From: Gigaspora margarita
Lineage: Eukaryota > Glomeromycota > Glomeromycetes > Diversisporales > Gigasporaceae
DNA: 64,000 nucleotides
Assembly: GCA_009809945.1 (NCBI GenBank)
Contig: WTPW01000159.1
Coordinates: forward strand, 316,786 to 380,785
Reading direction: 5' to 3'
Position 1 is the first letter of the stretch. Every line of letters begins with the position of its first letter. Both the position numbers and the translations under genes were made by a program. The notes beneath the pieces are model-generated. The model was not told the origin of the DNA, searched no databases, and was given only the letters and a program-made list of their open reading frames with translations. Shown one piece after another: positions 46,850-59,153 of this stretch.

Positions 46850-47180
46850 ATTTTAAGATTTAAAATCTAAAAATAATAATATTATTATGGTTTAATAATT
46901 ATAAATTATTATAAGATAATTATATGATTATTGGTTAAGATTATTTTAAGATGTTTTTAAGATTTTACTAAGATTTTTTTAAGATGATGATAAGATTATT
47001 TTAAGATTATTTTAAGATTACTATAAGATTATTTTAAGATTATTTTAAGATGGTTTTAAGATTATTATAAGATAAGATTATTATAAGATTATTTTAAGAT
47101 TATTATAAGATTATTAGGAGTATTATAAGATTATTATAAGACATAATTTTGATAATTTTATTATAATCTTTAAGATTATA
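46850..47180. repeat. 12-bp minisatellite, unit TAAGATTATTTT
   Basis: About twenty direct copies of TAAGATTATTTT / TAAGATTATTA(TA) in an uninterrupted run. Confidence 0.85.
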
Positions 47181-47611
47181 ATAAATCAATGGAAAAAAAT
47201 TAGGTAGTTTCTGTAAAGTAATTTATTTTAGATTTTAGATTAATAAATATTTTTTTTTCACTAAGTTTTATAAGCAAAATTAAATAGTAAATATCATAAC
47301 TTGAATAACTTATTTCAGATCTAGATTTTAAAATGTTTTATATTCATTAAATATTGTAAATATATAAAATAGATAATAATATTCATAACTCAAATAGCTT
47401 ATTTAAATGCATAACTATAATAAATACTATTAAAATTTGTAATTTTCTATAGCTGTTGATCCAGGTCATAACTTGAAACACTATTATTGAACTGGGTAGG
47501 GTTTCTAAACACAGCATTCAATTATACACAAACATTAAATGACCTACTGATTGCAAATGACTCAGAACTTTTCCAAATGACCCAGATTATTTTTAAATGA
47601 CCTGAGTCATT

Positions 47612-48769
47612 TAGTGATGGTATATAATCTGAAATAACCCAAATGATCCAAATGACAAATGACTAGTCATCGGGTCATTTTGAGATTCAAATGACCTAGA
47701 AGTAGTGATACAAATCAACAAAAATTTTCCAATCGATTAGTTGACAACCTATTTTACCTAACTAATCGATTAATCGATTTTATTTCAACTAATTGATTAG
47801 TTGACCAATCGATTAATTGATTAATTGATTAGTTGACCAATAGATTAATTGACCAATCGATTAATCGATTAGTTGACCAATTAATTAGTTGATTATTTAA
47901 TTAGTTGACCAATCGATTAGTCAACCAATCGATTTGTTATTTAAGAAACTTTAAGAAAATAAAGATACCCAAAGTATAAATCAATTTCATTTTGATGATT
48001 GATCTAAAAAAATGTTTCATAATAACATTATAATCAATTAACCAATTGATTGATCAACTAATCGATTATATAGATACCTGGCAAAACTATTTTGCTATTG
48101 ACAAAATGATGAAACCATAAGTTTCATCAAGTTTTGCCATTGACAAAACTTATGGTTTCATCAGGTTTCATCATTTCGCAGGTATCACTAATTGATTAAC
48201 AATTAGTTAACTAACAGATAACCAATCAATTAGTTGACTAATCGACTAATTGGTTAATCAACTAATCGACTAATCGATTAATCGATTAATCGACTAATTG
48301 ATTAAGTTGGTTTAGTAAAATGGAATCAATTAGTTGTCAACTTGATCAACTAATCGATTTTTCAACTTTCGATTTGCATCACTACCTAGAAGGTCATTTA
48401 ACATATATTAGTTAATATTCTAATGCTCTTTAGATAATCATATTTGGCAGCCAAACAAAATTAAAATATAATCAATAATTGTAATTATAAGTCAATTAAT
48501 ATTTATGTCTTAAGTAAAATTGTTCAAAATAATAAATTGCATATTTTGAATACCTTATTTAAGACATAATATTAATTAACTTATAACTACAATTATTGAT
48601 TATATTTTAATTTTGTTTGGCAGCCAATTCTGATTGGCTAAAGAACATTAGAATATTAACTAACATATATTAAATAATCTTCTAGATCATTTGAACTTCA
48701 AAATAATCTGATGACTAGTTATTTGTTATTTGGGTCATTTGGATTATTTCAGGCTATTTACTATCACTG
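47612..48769. mobile_element. hAT-like element of the AATGACC family with a nested MITE
   Basis: Ends AGTGATGGTATATAATCTGA and the inverse of CAGTGATAGTAAATAGCCTG. AATGACC motifs are mirrored at 47640-47695 and 48680-48745. A palindromic core lies at 48395-48660. Related to 7481-9612. The element at 47703 is inserted in it. Flanks do not match cleanly, and further AATGACC motifs at 47540-47610 suggest an earlier adjacent copy. Confidence 0.7.
47703..48384. mobile_element. hAT-like MITE made of ATCGATTA repeats, copy 1 (682 bp)
   Basis: Ends TAGTGATACAAATC and the inverse of TAGTGATGCAAATCGAAAGT. Perfect 8-bp target duplication CCTAGAAG (47695-47702, 48385-48392). Arms are arrays of AATCGATTAGTTGACC-type units; the centre has a CATAAGTTTCATCA-type hairpin (about 48080-48175). 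Confidence 0.93.
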
Positions 48770-49748
48770 TTACCCAATAATAACCTTAACTTTTCAGAAT
48801 TACTCGATAGGTCCAGTAAAAAATATTCTGGTCCTATGATATACAAACTGAAAAATTAATTTTGCATAACCTTAGAATTAATTTAGGCCATGCAAGTTAA
48901 TTTTTTTTTTAAAAAAAAACTATAATGACTATAATTTTGAAATACCAGGTTATTCAAAATAAAAAATTAACTTTGCATAGCCTAATATTAATCACTTGAC
49001 TATTAAAATTTTCTCTGAATTATCTGATGTTCTTTGGAGCTTGGAATTATTTAATTGAGATTTGTTCTATATTACTAATCAACCTTATTATTATGACTTC
49101 TCTATTAAATTCCATATTTAGCAATTATGAGATAATTGTTGACCCCAAGCAGGATTTATAAAAATCACAAGATTACTATATTTGATAAGAATCAAAATTT
49201 TAGGAAATGCCATGAACAAAGTCACAGGGCATGATTTGTTACAAGACCACAATCTACATCTATAATATCATATAAGTAGTTCATAAGTATGAGATAATGT
49301 ATGGTAAGTATCAATTTGATTGATTTAGTGATAATTATAAACAATTGGCAAGTATGTTGTATTTTTTGATAAGTAGGGGTGATTAATTAAGGGATAATAA
49401 TAGGCAATTTTGTAAGTAGGATGCATTGCACAATAAGTATTTATTAAGGGATGGAATTATGAAGTTATAGTAAATAACTATTTGGAAAGAGAGTAATGGA
49501 AGTTTGTTTTGCCTTTTTTGTCTTTGCTGCTAGCTTGACACAAGTCTAGCTTCATTATTGATGCTCATCTATCTACTGCTGAGCAAAAGTATTTAGTGTG
49601 TTAGAGTACTTAGCCCAAGTGGACAACCAAGATAATGAATATAAGTAATTTGATAGCCTGACTTTACAGCTCAGATATCAAAGAAAGATAGATCAGTTTA
49701 GTGATACTAGAAACCAACTGTAGACCACATAAGCAGCGAGGTAATATT
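48770..49748. other. Spacer, no supported feature
   Basis: AT-rich with a mixed-composition stretch at 49500-49740. An A-box-like TAGCCCAAGTGG at about 49609 has no B-box. Confidence 0.4.
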
Positions 49749-50139
49749 CAGGGACAGTAAATAATATCAATTTGATTTTGCAAAAATATCAATTAGTAAG
49801 TCTGGTCAAAAATATCAATTTATATCGATATATTTCTAATTTGCCAATTAGAATGTAAAAGTTTGTAAAACAGTTACAGATAATGTGATATAATGTAATC
49901 AGTAACTAAAATTTCTTTTTTCTTATGTGTTTGTTAATTGTCTATTTTACTAAAGCTTATCAATAGTTCAAGTTAGCAAATTTATATTGCCAGACCCAAA
50001 ATATACTTTAATTTGCCCAAGTGCATATTGTTACATTGAATTAAAATTTGCAAAAATATTGATTTCCCATGATTTGGCTTAAAAATATTGTTTTATATAT
50101 AATTGTTATAAATCAATATTATTCACCATCCCTGCTCTG
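49749..50139. mobile_element. hAT-like MITE, 391 bp
   Basis: Ends CAGGGACAGTAAATAATATC and the inverse of CAGAGCAGGGATGGTGAATA. 8-bp flanks GTAATATT/GTGATATT (one mismatch). Interior has repeated AAAATATYRATTT. Non-coding. Confidence 0.7.
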
Positions 50140-51300
50140 GTGATATTCCATATTTATTGTTGTATCAGGTGATTGAGTGACAAAAGCCAATTCCATTATA
50201 CTAGTATAAACTATATAGAAATAGAGATCCAATCAGATTACAGATATTTTATATGAATACAAAACTCTAGATTAAACTATACGCTTTGCACTTTGTACTA
50301 TGTTCCTGGTAAAAACTGTGAACCAAGTAATCATTACCTTAGTTTATGTTATTTGTTTACTAGTACTAACAAATTGGTCTAAACTATATTATCACCTAAC
50401 TCTAACTTAGACCAAATTATTAATTATGTGAAGTGATGATTATGAAGATATCACTAGGTTCACTGTTTTTGAAGCTATCTATTGCAGGGTGTAGTTGAAT
50501 TAGTTGGTTTTGGAATCAACTATCTTAATCCCTACTATAATTTGCTATTATCAACTTGTTAGCTATTGTGATAACAAGCAGTATTAGAATTAACAGTTGT
50601 GGTTTCTATTCAATTTATTGTAAAATTTTGTTACAAAACTTACTATATTGTGATTTATTGTAAAAAAATCGATACTTGATGTCATAACAGTATTTGATGA
50701 AGTAATAGTAAATCTAGAGGTGAACAAAATCATATTTTTGGTACTATGCATGCGTATAATATATGGCATGCATGCATGCATAGATATGCAGTATAGTTAT
50801 TGGTTCGTAATATCAAAAACTGATTAGTTACAAAAAAATCTTCAAAAAAATTTATATTAGTTATATATAAAAAGTTTAATAATTTTCATAGATCATAATG
50901 AAATCAAATTAGAATGAAAAGTGCATTTCTATTTAACTTTCTAAAACTCATTTATACTTGTTTAATATAAACTCTACTCTAAAACTAACCTTTAACCTTA
51001 ATATCAACTCTAAGACTAACCATTAATCTTAACCTCTACTCTAAAAAATGTGCCCAAAAAAAATTATTTTTCAATGGCTTGTCAATTTTTTTATACTATG
51101 CATATTTTATTTTAATCCAATTTCAAAGTATGAAAATTGAAACGAATATATAATTTTACCTTTTATTTGTGCTAATTTATTTGAAATTTGCACTAACCTA
51201 CTTAATAGATTATATTATACTAAAATTAATATAATTAAAAAAACATTGTGCATGAGTATTATAATAAAAAATTTTTTTTTACTATAAAAAAAATTTTTTC
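50140..51300. other. AT-rich spacer
   Basis: No gene seen. A (CATG)n/(GCAT)n microsatellite lies at about 50757-50782, and a CTCTAA(A/G)ACTAACC near-repeat at 50970-51050. Confidence 0.45.
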
Positions 51301-51315
51301 TATTTTAATATTTCA

Positions 51316-51522
51316 TGGCCACCACAACATGATGTATCCACCTTGTGTCTTGATTGCTTTATGAACTTGTTCTAGCATTGGGATAGATCAGACGATATAG
51401 GTTTATACCTTGATTTCTATCTAGACCACCTGAATTTTGCTCCAAAAATTTTTTCACCTGAAATTCGTCTTAAATATTTCCAAGCCGATGTTAAGTCCTT
51501 AATCTACAAATATTTAAATGAT
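51316..51522 (+). pseudogene. Unrecognised coding-like fragment, ~69 codons
   Basis: One plus-strand frame reads from a WPPQHDVSTLCLDCFMNLF segment, through one TAG, to HWDRSDDIGLYLDFYLDHLN and an FSPEIRLKYFQADVKSLIYK segment, ending at TGA. The amino-acid mix looks protein-like, with D/L/Y patterns unlike random AT-rich translation. The stop is one transition from CAG. No family recognised; likely a decayed host or element gene fragment. Confidence 0.35.
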
Positions 51523-51744
51523 TGAGTTCGAGGGTAAAAATATTAATTAAAATCTTTGTCTAATTATTGCTAAGCTAATGTTCTATAAATATCGTGCTAT
51601 ATTTGACATTGTTATCTTTCTATATAATTATTTTTTTTAATTAGCAAATTTATGATCTGTGATAGTATATATAAAATATTAATGAAAAATATATTAGTCT
51701 AATTCAATATTCATCATGTAATCAATTTTGCAAAGACCATCAAT

Positions 51745-51945
51745 CTGTGTCTGAAATTCAATTTTTAAATTAGTTGCAGGCTGCAACCAATAAAAAAATA
51801 TTTGCAAATTATAAAAATTTATAAAAATTTAGTTGCACACATAAGTATTTAATATGCAGAATTTGCATATGCATTTCAGATCTTGGTTGCAGAATTTTAG
51901 AATTTGTTGCAGTCCGCAGACTCTGCAACCCAATCTCAGATACTG
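51745..51945. mobile_element. hAT-like MITE with GGGTTGCAG ends, copy 2 (201 bp)
   Basis: Right end is the inverse of CAGTATCTGAGATTGGGTTG; left end CTGTGTCTGAAATTCAATTT (one altered terminal base). 8-bp flanks CCATCAAT (51737-51744) and CTATCAAT (51946-51953). Shares its ends with 27564-28191. Confidence 0.75.
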
Positions 51946-53454
51946 CTATCAATACTGCAAAATTTAATATAGTATTATACCTTTACAAACCTTTTCCAAA
52001 TCTTTAATATTAAAGAAATTAATAATTTTTAAAGTTGTTTCTATAATATTATTTACTATCCAACTAAAAAAAAATTGAATTTTAGCTTGTTAGATAAAAT
52101 TACCTAGACCAGGACTTGGTAGACTAATTTTCACAAATTCAAGCTAATGTATTTGTTGATATTTATATAAGTAGAGCTTTTTTTACTTAATCTCTAGTAC
52201 CAAACCATAGTTTCTATATGTAAAAAAAAATCTAAATTATTAAATAACTTTTATTTTTTGATAAAACCATACTTTGATAGCAATTAAATAGCAAAAAGTA
52301 GGTAGCTCAATTTAAAATTATCACTTGGGTTGGCAAATATGATAGTTCTATCACTTTTATTAGTATAAAGAGCCAGAAAGGAATAAAATTACATGTCTAG
52401 CCTACCACCCTTGTAGTACACTGGTTTTGTAGCAATAAAGAAACTAGAACTCTTTTGTGTTATAAATCGTACATATTTTTTTTGCTAGAACATCATTTAA
52501 GCAAAAATGATAATAGATTTGCAGATCACATGTTCCTTTATTGTACAATAGCTATTATCTAATCATTGTAAAAAATAATCAAAAAAATGCAACACATGAT
52601 TTATGCTACATGCTCGCTTATCTTTACATTGGCAATAATAATGCCATTTATGAGTAAAATAAAAAGAATATACCCAGAATTGCAAGAAATAATGCGATCT
52701 AAGTATAAATTTTTTTGTTGAACTATTTATGATTGCTAGTATAAAACAAAAATCAAAAATACAGAATTTATTCTAACCCAATATACTTACTAGCTATGAC
52801 TAGAAATGTAATCCTGCTTAAATTAGTTAGTTCATGCTTTGAAATTTGACCAAATACTATTCTGAAGCACATGAATATTAATTATATTTGCCCAAACATG
52901 TTAGTTTAAAATATCAAATTCAATAAAAACTTGCTCGCAAGCTCGATTTTGAACTCTACTAAGCTTTATTTTATATAATTAAATTCATATAGTTAAAAAA
53001 CTTGTATTCAGAGATGAACAAAGCAGAATCATATAGTGATAGTATTATTATTATTATTTTATTTTTTATTTTTTTTGTATGGGCATTTTGGTATATAGAT
53101 TGTTAAACTATGTGCATACATAATGTATGCATACATGCATCCATGCGCATGGTGCCCATCTCTAAGTAAATCATATAATAAAAAGCACAAAAGTTACAGA
53201 CCTGTGCTATAGAACAAGCATGGTCATCAATCTGCAAAAGGAAACTGATTGAAGTGAAAGATCATATGTAAACAATGCAATAAAATTATATTCATGTGCA
53301 TTACCTGATTTAACTAGACCACTGCAGGTGTATCCAAACTCTAGATTATCTGTATAAAGATATAATACATAAAATTGGAAGCAATAAGAGTTAAGATTTT
53401 GTGGACAAACATGATATATGAACTAAACTATACACTTAGTACTTTATACTATAT
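51946..53454. other. AT-rich spacer
   Basis: No supported gene or element ends. A short ATGCATACATGCATCCATGC repeat lies at about 53130. Confidence 0.45.
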
Positions 53455-54085
53455 TTCTAGTATATAAAAATTTCAGCCAATTTAGTCTGGTAATTCTTAA
53501 GTAATTATTTGTATATGATAGTTAATCTTTTAAAACAATTGACTATTGTATACAAGCAATTACTAGAGAATTACCAGACTAAAACATCTAAAATTTTTAT
53601 ATACATAGAAAAATATTGATAATATTTATAAGTAAAAATTTAGCAGAATTGGATTACTAGTTATTGAGATATCAATTATCAAAGTTTGAGTAAAAATAAT
53701 GAATTTTTTAAAAATTGACTATTATAAAATTTTTGCCATTTTTACTCAAAATTTAATGATAGATATCTTAATAACTAGTAATCCAAATCAGCTCAAAATT
53801 TATTTTAGATAGTATCGATATTCAACTATGACAATAAAAATTTTAGACGATTTGGTCTAGTAATACTTGAGTAATTGCTTGTATACAATAGTCAATTTTT
53901 TTAAAAAAATTAACTATTGTATACAAGTGATTATTCAAGAATTACTAGACTAAATTATCTAAAATTATTATATAACATATAAGAATATTGATACTATCTA
54001 TTATAAAAATTTGAGCCAATTTGGACCACTAGTTATTGAGATATCTATCATCAAATTTTGAGTAAAAATAGTAAATTTGTTATTA
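53455..54085. repeat. Tandem ~390-bp repeat made of alternating palindromes
   Basis: Palindrome type 1 at 53460-53595 and again at 53848-53970 (CAATTGACTATTGTATACAA core). Type 2 at 53640-53800 and as a half copy at 53995-54085 (GGATTACTAGTTATTGAGAT). Order 1-2-1-2', so a hairpin pair was duplicated head to tail. Confidence 0.75.
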
Positions 54086-54269
54086 ATTGTATTTATAATC
54101 AATTATAATTAATTAAAAGGCTATAATTGATCAAACTTTATGATCGATCAAACTATATGATCAATTACAATTAATCAAATACTTTTATAATTAATCAAAC
54201 TATATAATCAATCATGATTGATCATATTAGGTTCAATTCCTATTTCTAAATTTGATAATTTTCTTTATA
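54086..54269. other. TTGATCAA-rich spacer
   Basis: Many short AATTGATCA/TGATCAATT motifs at 54095-54235; possibly the end of another short-motif element. Confidence 0.4.
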
Positions 54270-54887
54270 CAGGCCCAGGACATGTCCCTTTCATTGTTGT
54301 CGATAATTAAAAATTTTAAAAAAACATATAAATTTACTATATAACTTTGAGCAAGATTCTTTTAAATGTTACTTATTTACTTTAAATAAAATTTTTTGGG
54401 TATATAGAACAAGGGAAGAAAAAAAATTGAGCTTAAAAATTGAATTAAAATTTTGTCAATTTTGCATGAGCCCAAAGTAGGTTACCTAATAAGGAAAAAA
54501 AGTTGTATTATAAAATATGATAAATTTTAACTTTAGCACATAGACAACCCATTTTTCTTACAAGGTAACCTACTTTATTCGACTAAGTAAAGTTGTTCAG
54601 AGCATGATTTTACATGTATTCATCATCTTAAAATCAGAAAATATTCGATTTTGGCGAAGTTACATTTTCGTTTTGTGCAAAATTGACAAAATTTTAACTC
54701 AATTTTTAAGCTTAATTTTTTTTTTCTTCCCTTGTTCTTTATACCCGAAAAATTTAATTTAAAGTTAATAAGTAATATTTAAAAGAATCTTAGCTCAAAG
54801 TTATATAGTAAATTCATATGTTTTTTTAAAAATTTTTAATTATAGACAACATTTTGGACCCCTGTAAAGGGACATGTCCTGGGCTTG
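54270..54887. mobile_element. Family-D palindrome, shortened copy (618 bp)
   Basis: Ends CAGGCCCAGGACATGTCCCT and the inverse of CAAGCCCAGGACATGTCCCT. Shares GTAGGTTACCTAATAAGG and CTTACAAGGTAACCTACTT with 32633-33675, but a large central part is missing and the arms are unequal. Confidence 0.75.
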
Positions 54888-55723
54888 TTATATTGCAAAT
54901 TGCTTGCTTTAATAGTATACCAATACACAAAGGCAACAAAATTGTATATTTTAATTATATACACAAAAGTGGCCAATTTCATATATATAGAGTAGCTAAC
55001 TTTAGTAGACAAATTAGTAAACATATCACAGGTTGAAATCAAAAATATCACCCAAATGTCAAATAATAATCACCATAGGCAATTGCAGGCTGACATGCTA
55101 TTGGATATAAGCTGATTGATAGGGTATAAAAAAAGGTGATATGCTGAAGATTTTAGGGAGTTATATTACATATTGGCCTGGTGCATAAAAACAATATTCA
55201 AATATCGGTAAGAAGATTTATACAAGATAATAAACAAATATTTTTAAGATATATTAAAGATAAATTAATAACTAGATATATCATAAACTGATATTATGTC
55301 AGCTTTTTAATAAAAAATTTTTATCCACTTGCATGATACAATACCAATATTTTAAATATTTTTCTAAAAATTAATTTATTATTAAAATATTGCCTCAATA
55401 TTTGTTGGATAATATAATATTGTTATTAAAAGCATTTTGACTAATAGCTTAAAGATAATTAGTGATTATAAGAAGTTATTATATTGGCTATTTAATTAAA
55501 ACTTTATCATCTTTTATATGATATTATACTGATATAGTAAACTATAAGATTGCATGCTTGATTTTCTAAGATGATTTTAGAGCGATATATTAATTTTATT
55601 AAAGAGATATTTGATTAATATAATATATAAATGATATTTTAATATGATTTTTAATATATTGCCTAATTTTATAATAATCTGGTACTTGTAATTAAGAAGA
55701 TATATTACTGATAATATAAGTCG
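54888..55723. other. AT-rich spacer
   Basis: No supported gene. Frames of 60-70 codons on both strands at 54836-55051 mirror each other and lie partly in the hairpin. Confidence 0.5.
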
Positions 55724-56209
55724 CTTTTATATATAAGTAATGTATCAGCCTACCAATAACATAAAAATTTTTGATGATATATAACTGATAAAATAAATTG
55801 GTTTTTATATGAGTAATGTATCAGTCTACTGATAATATAATTTTTTTAAATAATATATTACTGTTTTAAAATGACAATATATGTTGGTTTTTATGAGTAA
55901 TGTATTGGTCTACTAATAATATAATTTTTTTAGATGATATATTACTGTTTTAAAAAGACAATATAAGTTGATTTTTATATGAGTAATGTATCAGTCTACT
56001 GATAATATAATTTTTTTTAGATGATATATTACTGTTTTAAAAAGATAATATAAGTTGGTTTTTATATGAGTAATGTATTGGCCTACTGATAATATAATTT
56101 TTTTTAGATAATATATTACTGGTTTAAAAGATAATATAAGTTGGTTTTTATATGCGTAATGTATTGGCCTACAGATAATATAATTTTTTTTAGATGATAT
56201 ATTACTATT
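55724..56209. repeat. ~84-bp tandem repeat, about six units
   Basis: Unit carries TTTTTATATGAGTAATGTAT, then YGGCCTACTGATAATATAAT and GATGATATATTACTG. The last units are the most alike. Confidence 0.85.
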
Positions 56210-56576
56210 TAAACCTATTATTAGCTGATATTTATGTTATATTTTCTGATTGTATATTTATTGAACTTATCATTTATTAAATTTATTAAAATAAAATAAA
56301 AAATAATAATAATATTTAAATTATCTTTTTCTCTCTCTTTGGTGCTTTATCATTACCCTTTTCTACTGCCTTACTCTTTTTTACTCTTTCCTTCTTTCTA
56401 CCTTCTTGCTCCCTTTCTATTTTTGCCCTCATATCTTCATCCACACCCTCTTCTTCAACTTCTTCAACTTCAATTTTACCATAACCACCTTTATCACCCT
56501 TACCTTTCTCAACACTAGTCTCTTCCAGAGTTGTAATTTCTAGATGTTGGTCTCTACTTTCTTTTGAAGTAGATCT

Positions 56577-56776
56577 TTGGTTGTTGCTCCTGTTGTTGCT
56601 ATTGTTGCTCCTGTTGTTTTTGTTGCTGCTTTTGATGTTGCTACTTTTGATATTGATACTGTTGCTGCTTTTGATATTGATACTATTGCTGCTTTCGATA
56701 TTGCTACTTTTGATGTTAATGCTGTTGTTGTTGTTAATGTTGTTGCTTCTGCTGTTTGTTTTTTTAATACCATTCT
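56577..56776 (-). repeat. Coding microsatellite (N/S-rich), AAC/AGC repeats
   Basis: Trinucleotide-rich stretch that in the gene's frame gives NNSINIKSSNIESS-type repeats. The leucine-rich plus-strand frame over the same bases is its mirror and not a gene. Confidence 0.7.
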
Positions 56777-57656
56777 TAGTACAGCCGATAAGATGTTAAT
56801 GCTGCTATAGAACTTGAAAGTGATGATTCACTACTTCTTGGTATTTCTATTGGTTTTATATGACTACCACTTTTTCTATTTTTTTTATTTTCGAACCTTC
56901 TTCACTCTCATTCTCATTGGTATTAGCCTGACTTCTTTTTCTTCTCGAACTACAAGATTGTCTCTCACTCTTGGCCTCTCATGTGTAACTTCTTTTTTTT
57001 ATTTCTTCTTTTTTATAGGTTCTCATCTCTACTGGAAAAATTAGCATCAAATCTGGGATCTGGTATACATATCTCCTATGGGCCTCATCAGATAATGCCC
57101 AACTTGGGCAATCTGGTGGCAGTACACATTTTGTATCAACATGATTGCTATAGTGCGATTCGAATATTCTTTTGTTTTTTAGCTAAAGCTGTTTGATGTA
57201 CAGATCTATTCATTTATAGAACAACTGTTTTAACTAGATAATATATATTAAACATATTAAGAAAATTATTATCGAAATACATTAACTCAAATTATGTGAT
57301 TAAATTAGCTGATATTACAATATATACATCTTTGAGAATAATATACTTATATGAGGCCTATGCACCATTTATCGATATAAACCAACTTCCTCCCTCCCTT
57401 ATCCTCTTTATCTATAACCCATTCCTCAACCGAATAGTACATATTACTACCTTTGTTCATTATCAGCAACTTCAAATCATCCTGTGAATAGTACCTTATT
57501 CTTTCATTCCCCAATTTGATCAAAAATGTCAAACCTCCACACCTCCTTTTCCTCTTCTAATTATTTTATAAAAAAAAACAATAATAAAAAATAATAGTTT
57601 AAATATAATTTATACAAAACAAACTTTATATCATTCTTATTTCATTCATCTTAGTA

Positions 57657-58420
57657 CCATATGTTTCCGAAAATAAGCTACATCCAAAAATAAACTACTC
57701 TCCTGTTTTGATCCAAAAACGTAAAAACACCTTTGACCCAAAAATAAGCTACCTCTTTGTCACACCAAAAGATAATTAACAAAATTTTTAGTTCTAAAAA
57801 TAAGCTATTCTCAAAATTGATTATACTCACTATATAGTAAAGTTATAATTTTACTATATAAATCGATCATAAGTGCTTAAGTAAACTTATTTGCAATATC
57901 AAAATACGTATATTCTGAAAATTTCATATAAATTGAATAAGTTTTATTATTTGACTTTTAATTTTTACATTCAACAGAAAATTTTAATTTTTTTTAAAAA
58001 ACATATTCATTGAGCGTAAAAATTAAAAGTCAAAGAATAAAAAGTTCTCTAATTTATATAAAAATTTCAGAATATATGTATTTTGACCTTTAGAATAAGT
58101 TTACTTAAGCAACATAATCGATTTATATAGTAAATTATAACTTTACTATGTGCAATTATAATCGATTGACTAAAATAAGCTGCCCTGATTTTTTGTGTTC
58201 AAAATCAGGCAATTTATTTTCAGAAACATATGGTAATACAATATATTTATTTATTTGTTATTATTAATTTTTCTTTTTAAAGTTTTGTATCCAAAATAAA
58301 CTATCCTTTGTTGTGCTTTAAATTAATTAAAATAGTAAATAACCCAAAAATAAGCTACTCCTAGATTTTTTTGTATTAAAAATCAGCAAAAAAAGGTAGC
58401 TTATTTTTGGAAACATATAG
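57657..58420. mobile_element. TIR element (family C), TA-flanked, with nested hairpin
   Basis: Inverted CCATATGTTTCCGAAAATAA ends at 57657 and 58233 (TA at 57655-57656 and 58234-58235). A second right-type end (TTTTTGGAAACATATAG) lies at 58420, also followed by TA, so the unit may be one and a half copies. Repeated CAAAAATAAGCTAC motifs run through it. Inserted into the host-like gene after exon 3. Confidence 0.7.
57816..58166. mobile_element. Family-B hairpin MITE, copy 2
   Basis: Same arms as 29528-29870: CTATATAGTAAAGTTATAAT, TAAGTAAACTTATTTG and TTATTTGACTTTTAATTTTT mirrored around a T-rich centre. Nested in the family-C element. Confidence 0.75.
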
Positions 58421-59153
58421 TATTTCTCCCAATTCAGGCACAATTGTGGGCTTTTTTGCACTATAAGAGTTTATTGCCTCAGTGCATCTCTGTGTCTTGT
58501 AGTGGTGCTTTATATTTTTTTAATCATGTCTGAGTGTTGCCAGTATTCAGGCAACTTCTTGGTAATCGCCAATATCAATTTTTTTCTAATGTCATTTCTT
58601 TGTGATTTCCATTTTTTTGCTGGATCTGGTTTTTGGGACATTAATTGGCCTTCCTCAATTAACACCTTAAATTCATCCTATAAAACAAAAAAAAGATAAA
58701 AAAAAACAAAAAAAAAGAGAATGATTATAATATATTTACCTGAAAATGGAACAATTGTTCTCTAATTAATGGACTTAGTAGTCTGCTACCAGATGAACTA
58801 CTTAAACTTCTCTTACTGCTACTACTCGTCAAACTTCTGCTACTGGTACTAGACCTTCTACCTCTTCTACTTTTATCATCACTACTAGTAGTGCTTGTAC
58901 TACTAGTAGTACTTGGGCTTAGTGTTTGGTCTTTTTCTTTTTTCTCTTGGCTTGAACAGTGGTGATTGCAGCTACAACCGCTACAGATATCAACTCCACA
59001 TCTACTAAAAATATAATGTTTATAATCAATTAATGATGATAAATTACTATATTAGCCTATTGTAAATCTTACATTTTTGTTTCTTATGTTTTTTTGATCT
59101 TTTTGTACCATCTTGCTGCTTTTAGCTTTGGGAAGTTTCTTTTCTTTACCCAT

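Larger units (their letters stand above)
56316..59153 (-). pseudogene. Multi-exon host-like gene with low-complexity tail, interrupted
   Basis: Minus strand. Exon 1, 59153-59073: MGKEKKLPKAKSSKMVQKDQ, then GTAAGA. Exon 2, about 58986-58742: cysteine cluster CGVDICSGCSCNHHC followed by a long S/R/T-rich stretch and LLSPLIREQLFHFQ, then GTAAAT. Exon 3, from 58683: DEFKVLIEEGQL...KKWKSQRNDIRKKL...KLPEYWQHSDMIKK; the frame stops at 58510, but a shift in a 7-A run opens it again (KHHYKTQRCTEAINSYSAKK) up to a TIR element at 57657-58420. Later pieces: about 57560-57350 (GNERIRYYSQDDLKLL), 57185-56985 (CVLPPDCPSWALSDEAHRR), an N/S-rich stretch and an acidic-basic tail ending at 56318-56316. One in-frame TGA and two A-run shifts may be real decay or assembly error. 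Family not recognised; the basic, S/R-rich middle suggests nucleic-acid or nuclear association, by inference only. The pieces could also be two adjacent genes. Confidence 0.55.

Noticed and set aside
49600-49680. A-box-like TAGCCCAAGTGG
   Set aside because: No B-box at the expected distance and no duplication.
55724-56209. CRISPR-like array
   Set aside because: Units of ~84 bp are contiguous without unique spacers and the genome is eukaryotic; it is a minisatellite.
56581-56799. Leucine-rich and valine/alanine-rich plus-strand frames
   Set aside because: They are mirrors of the AAC/AGC repeats of the minus-strand gene.
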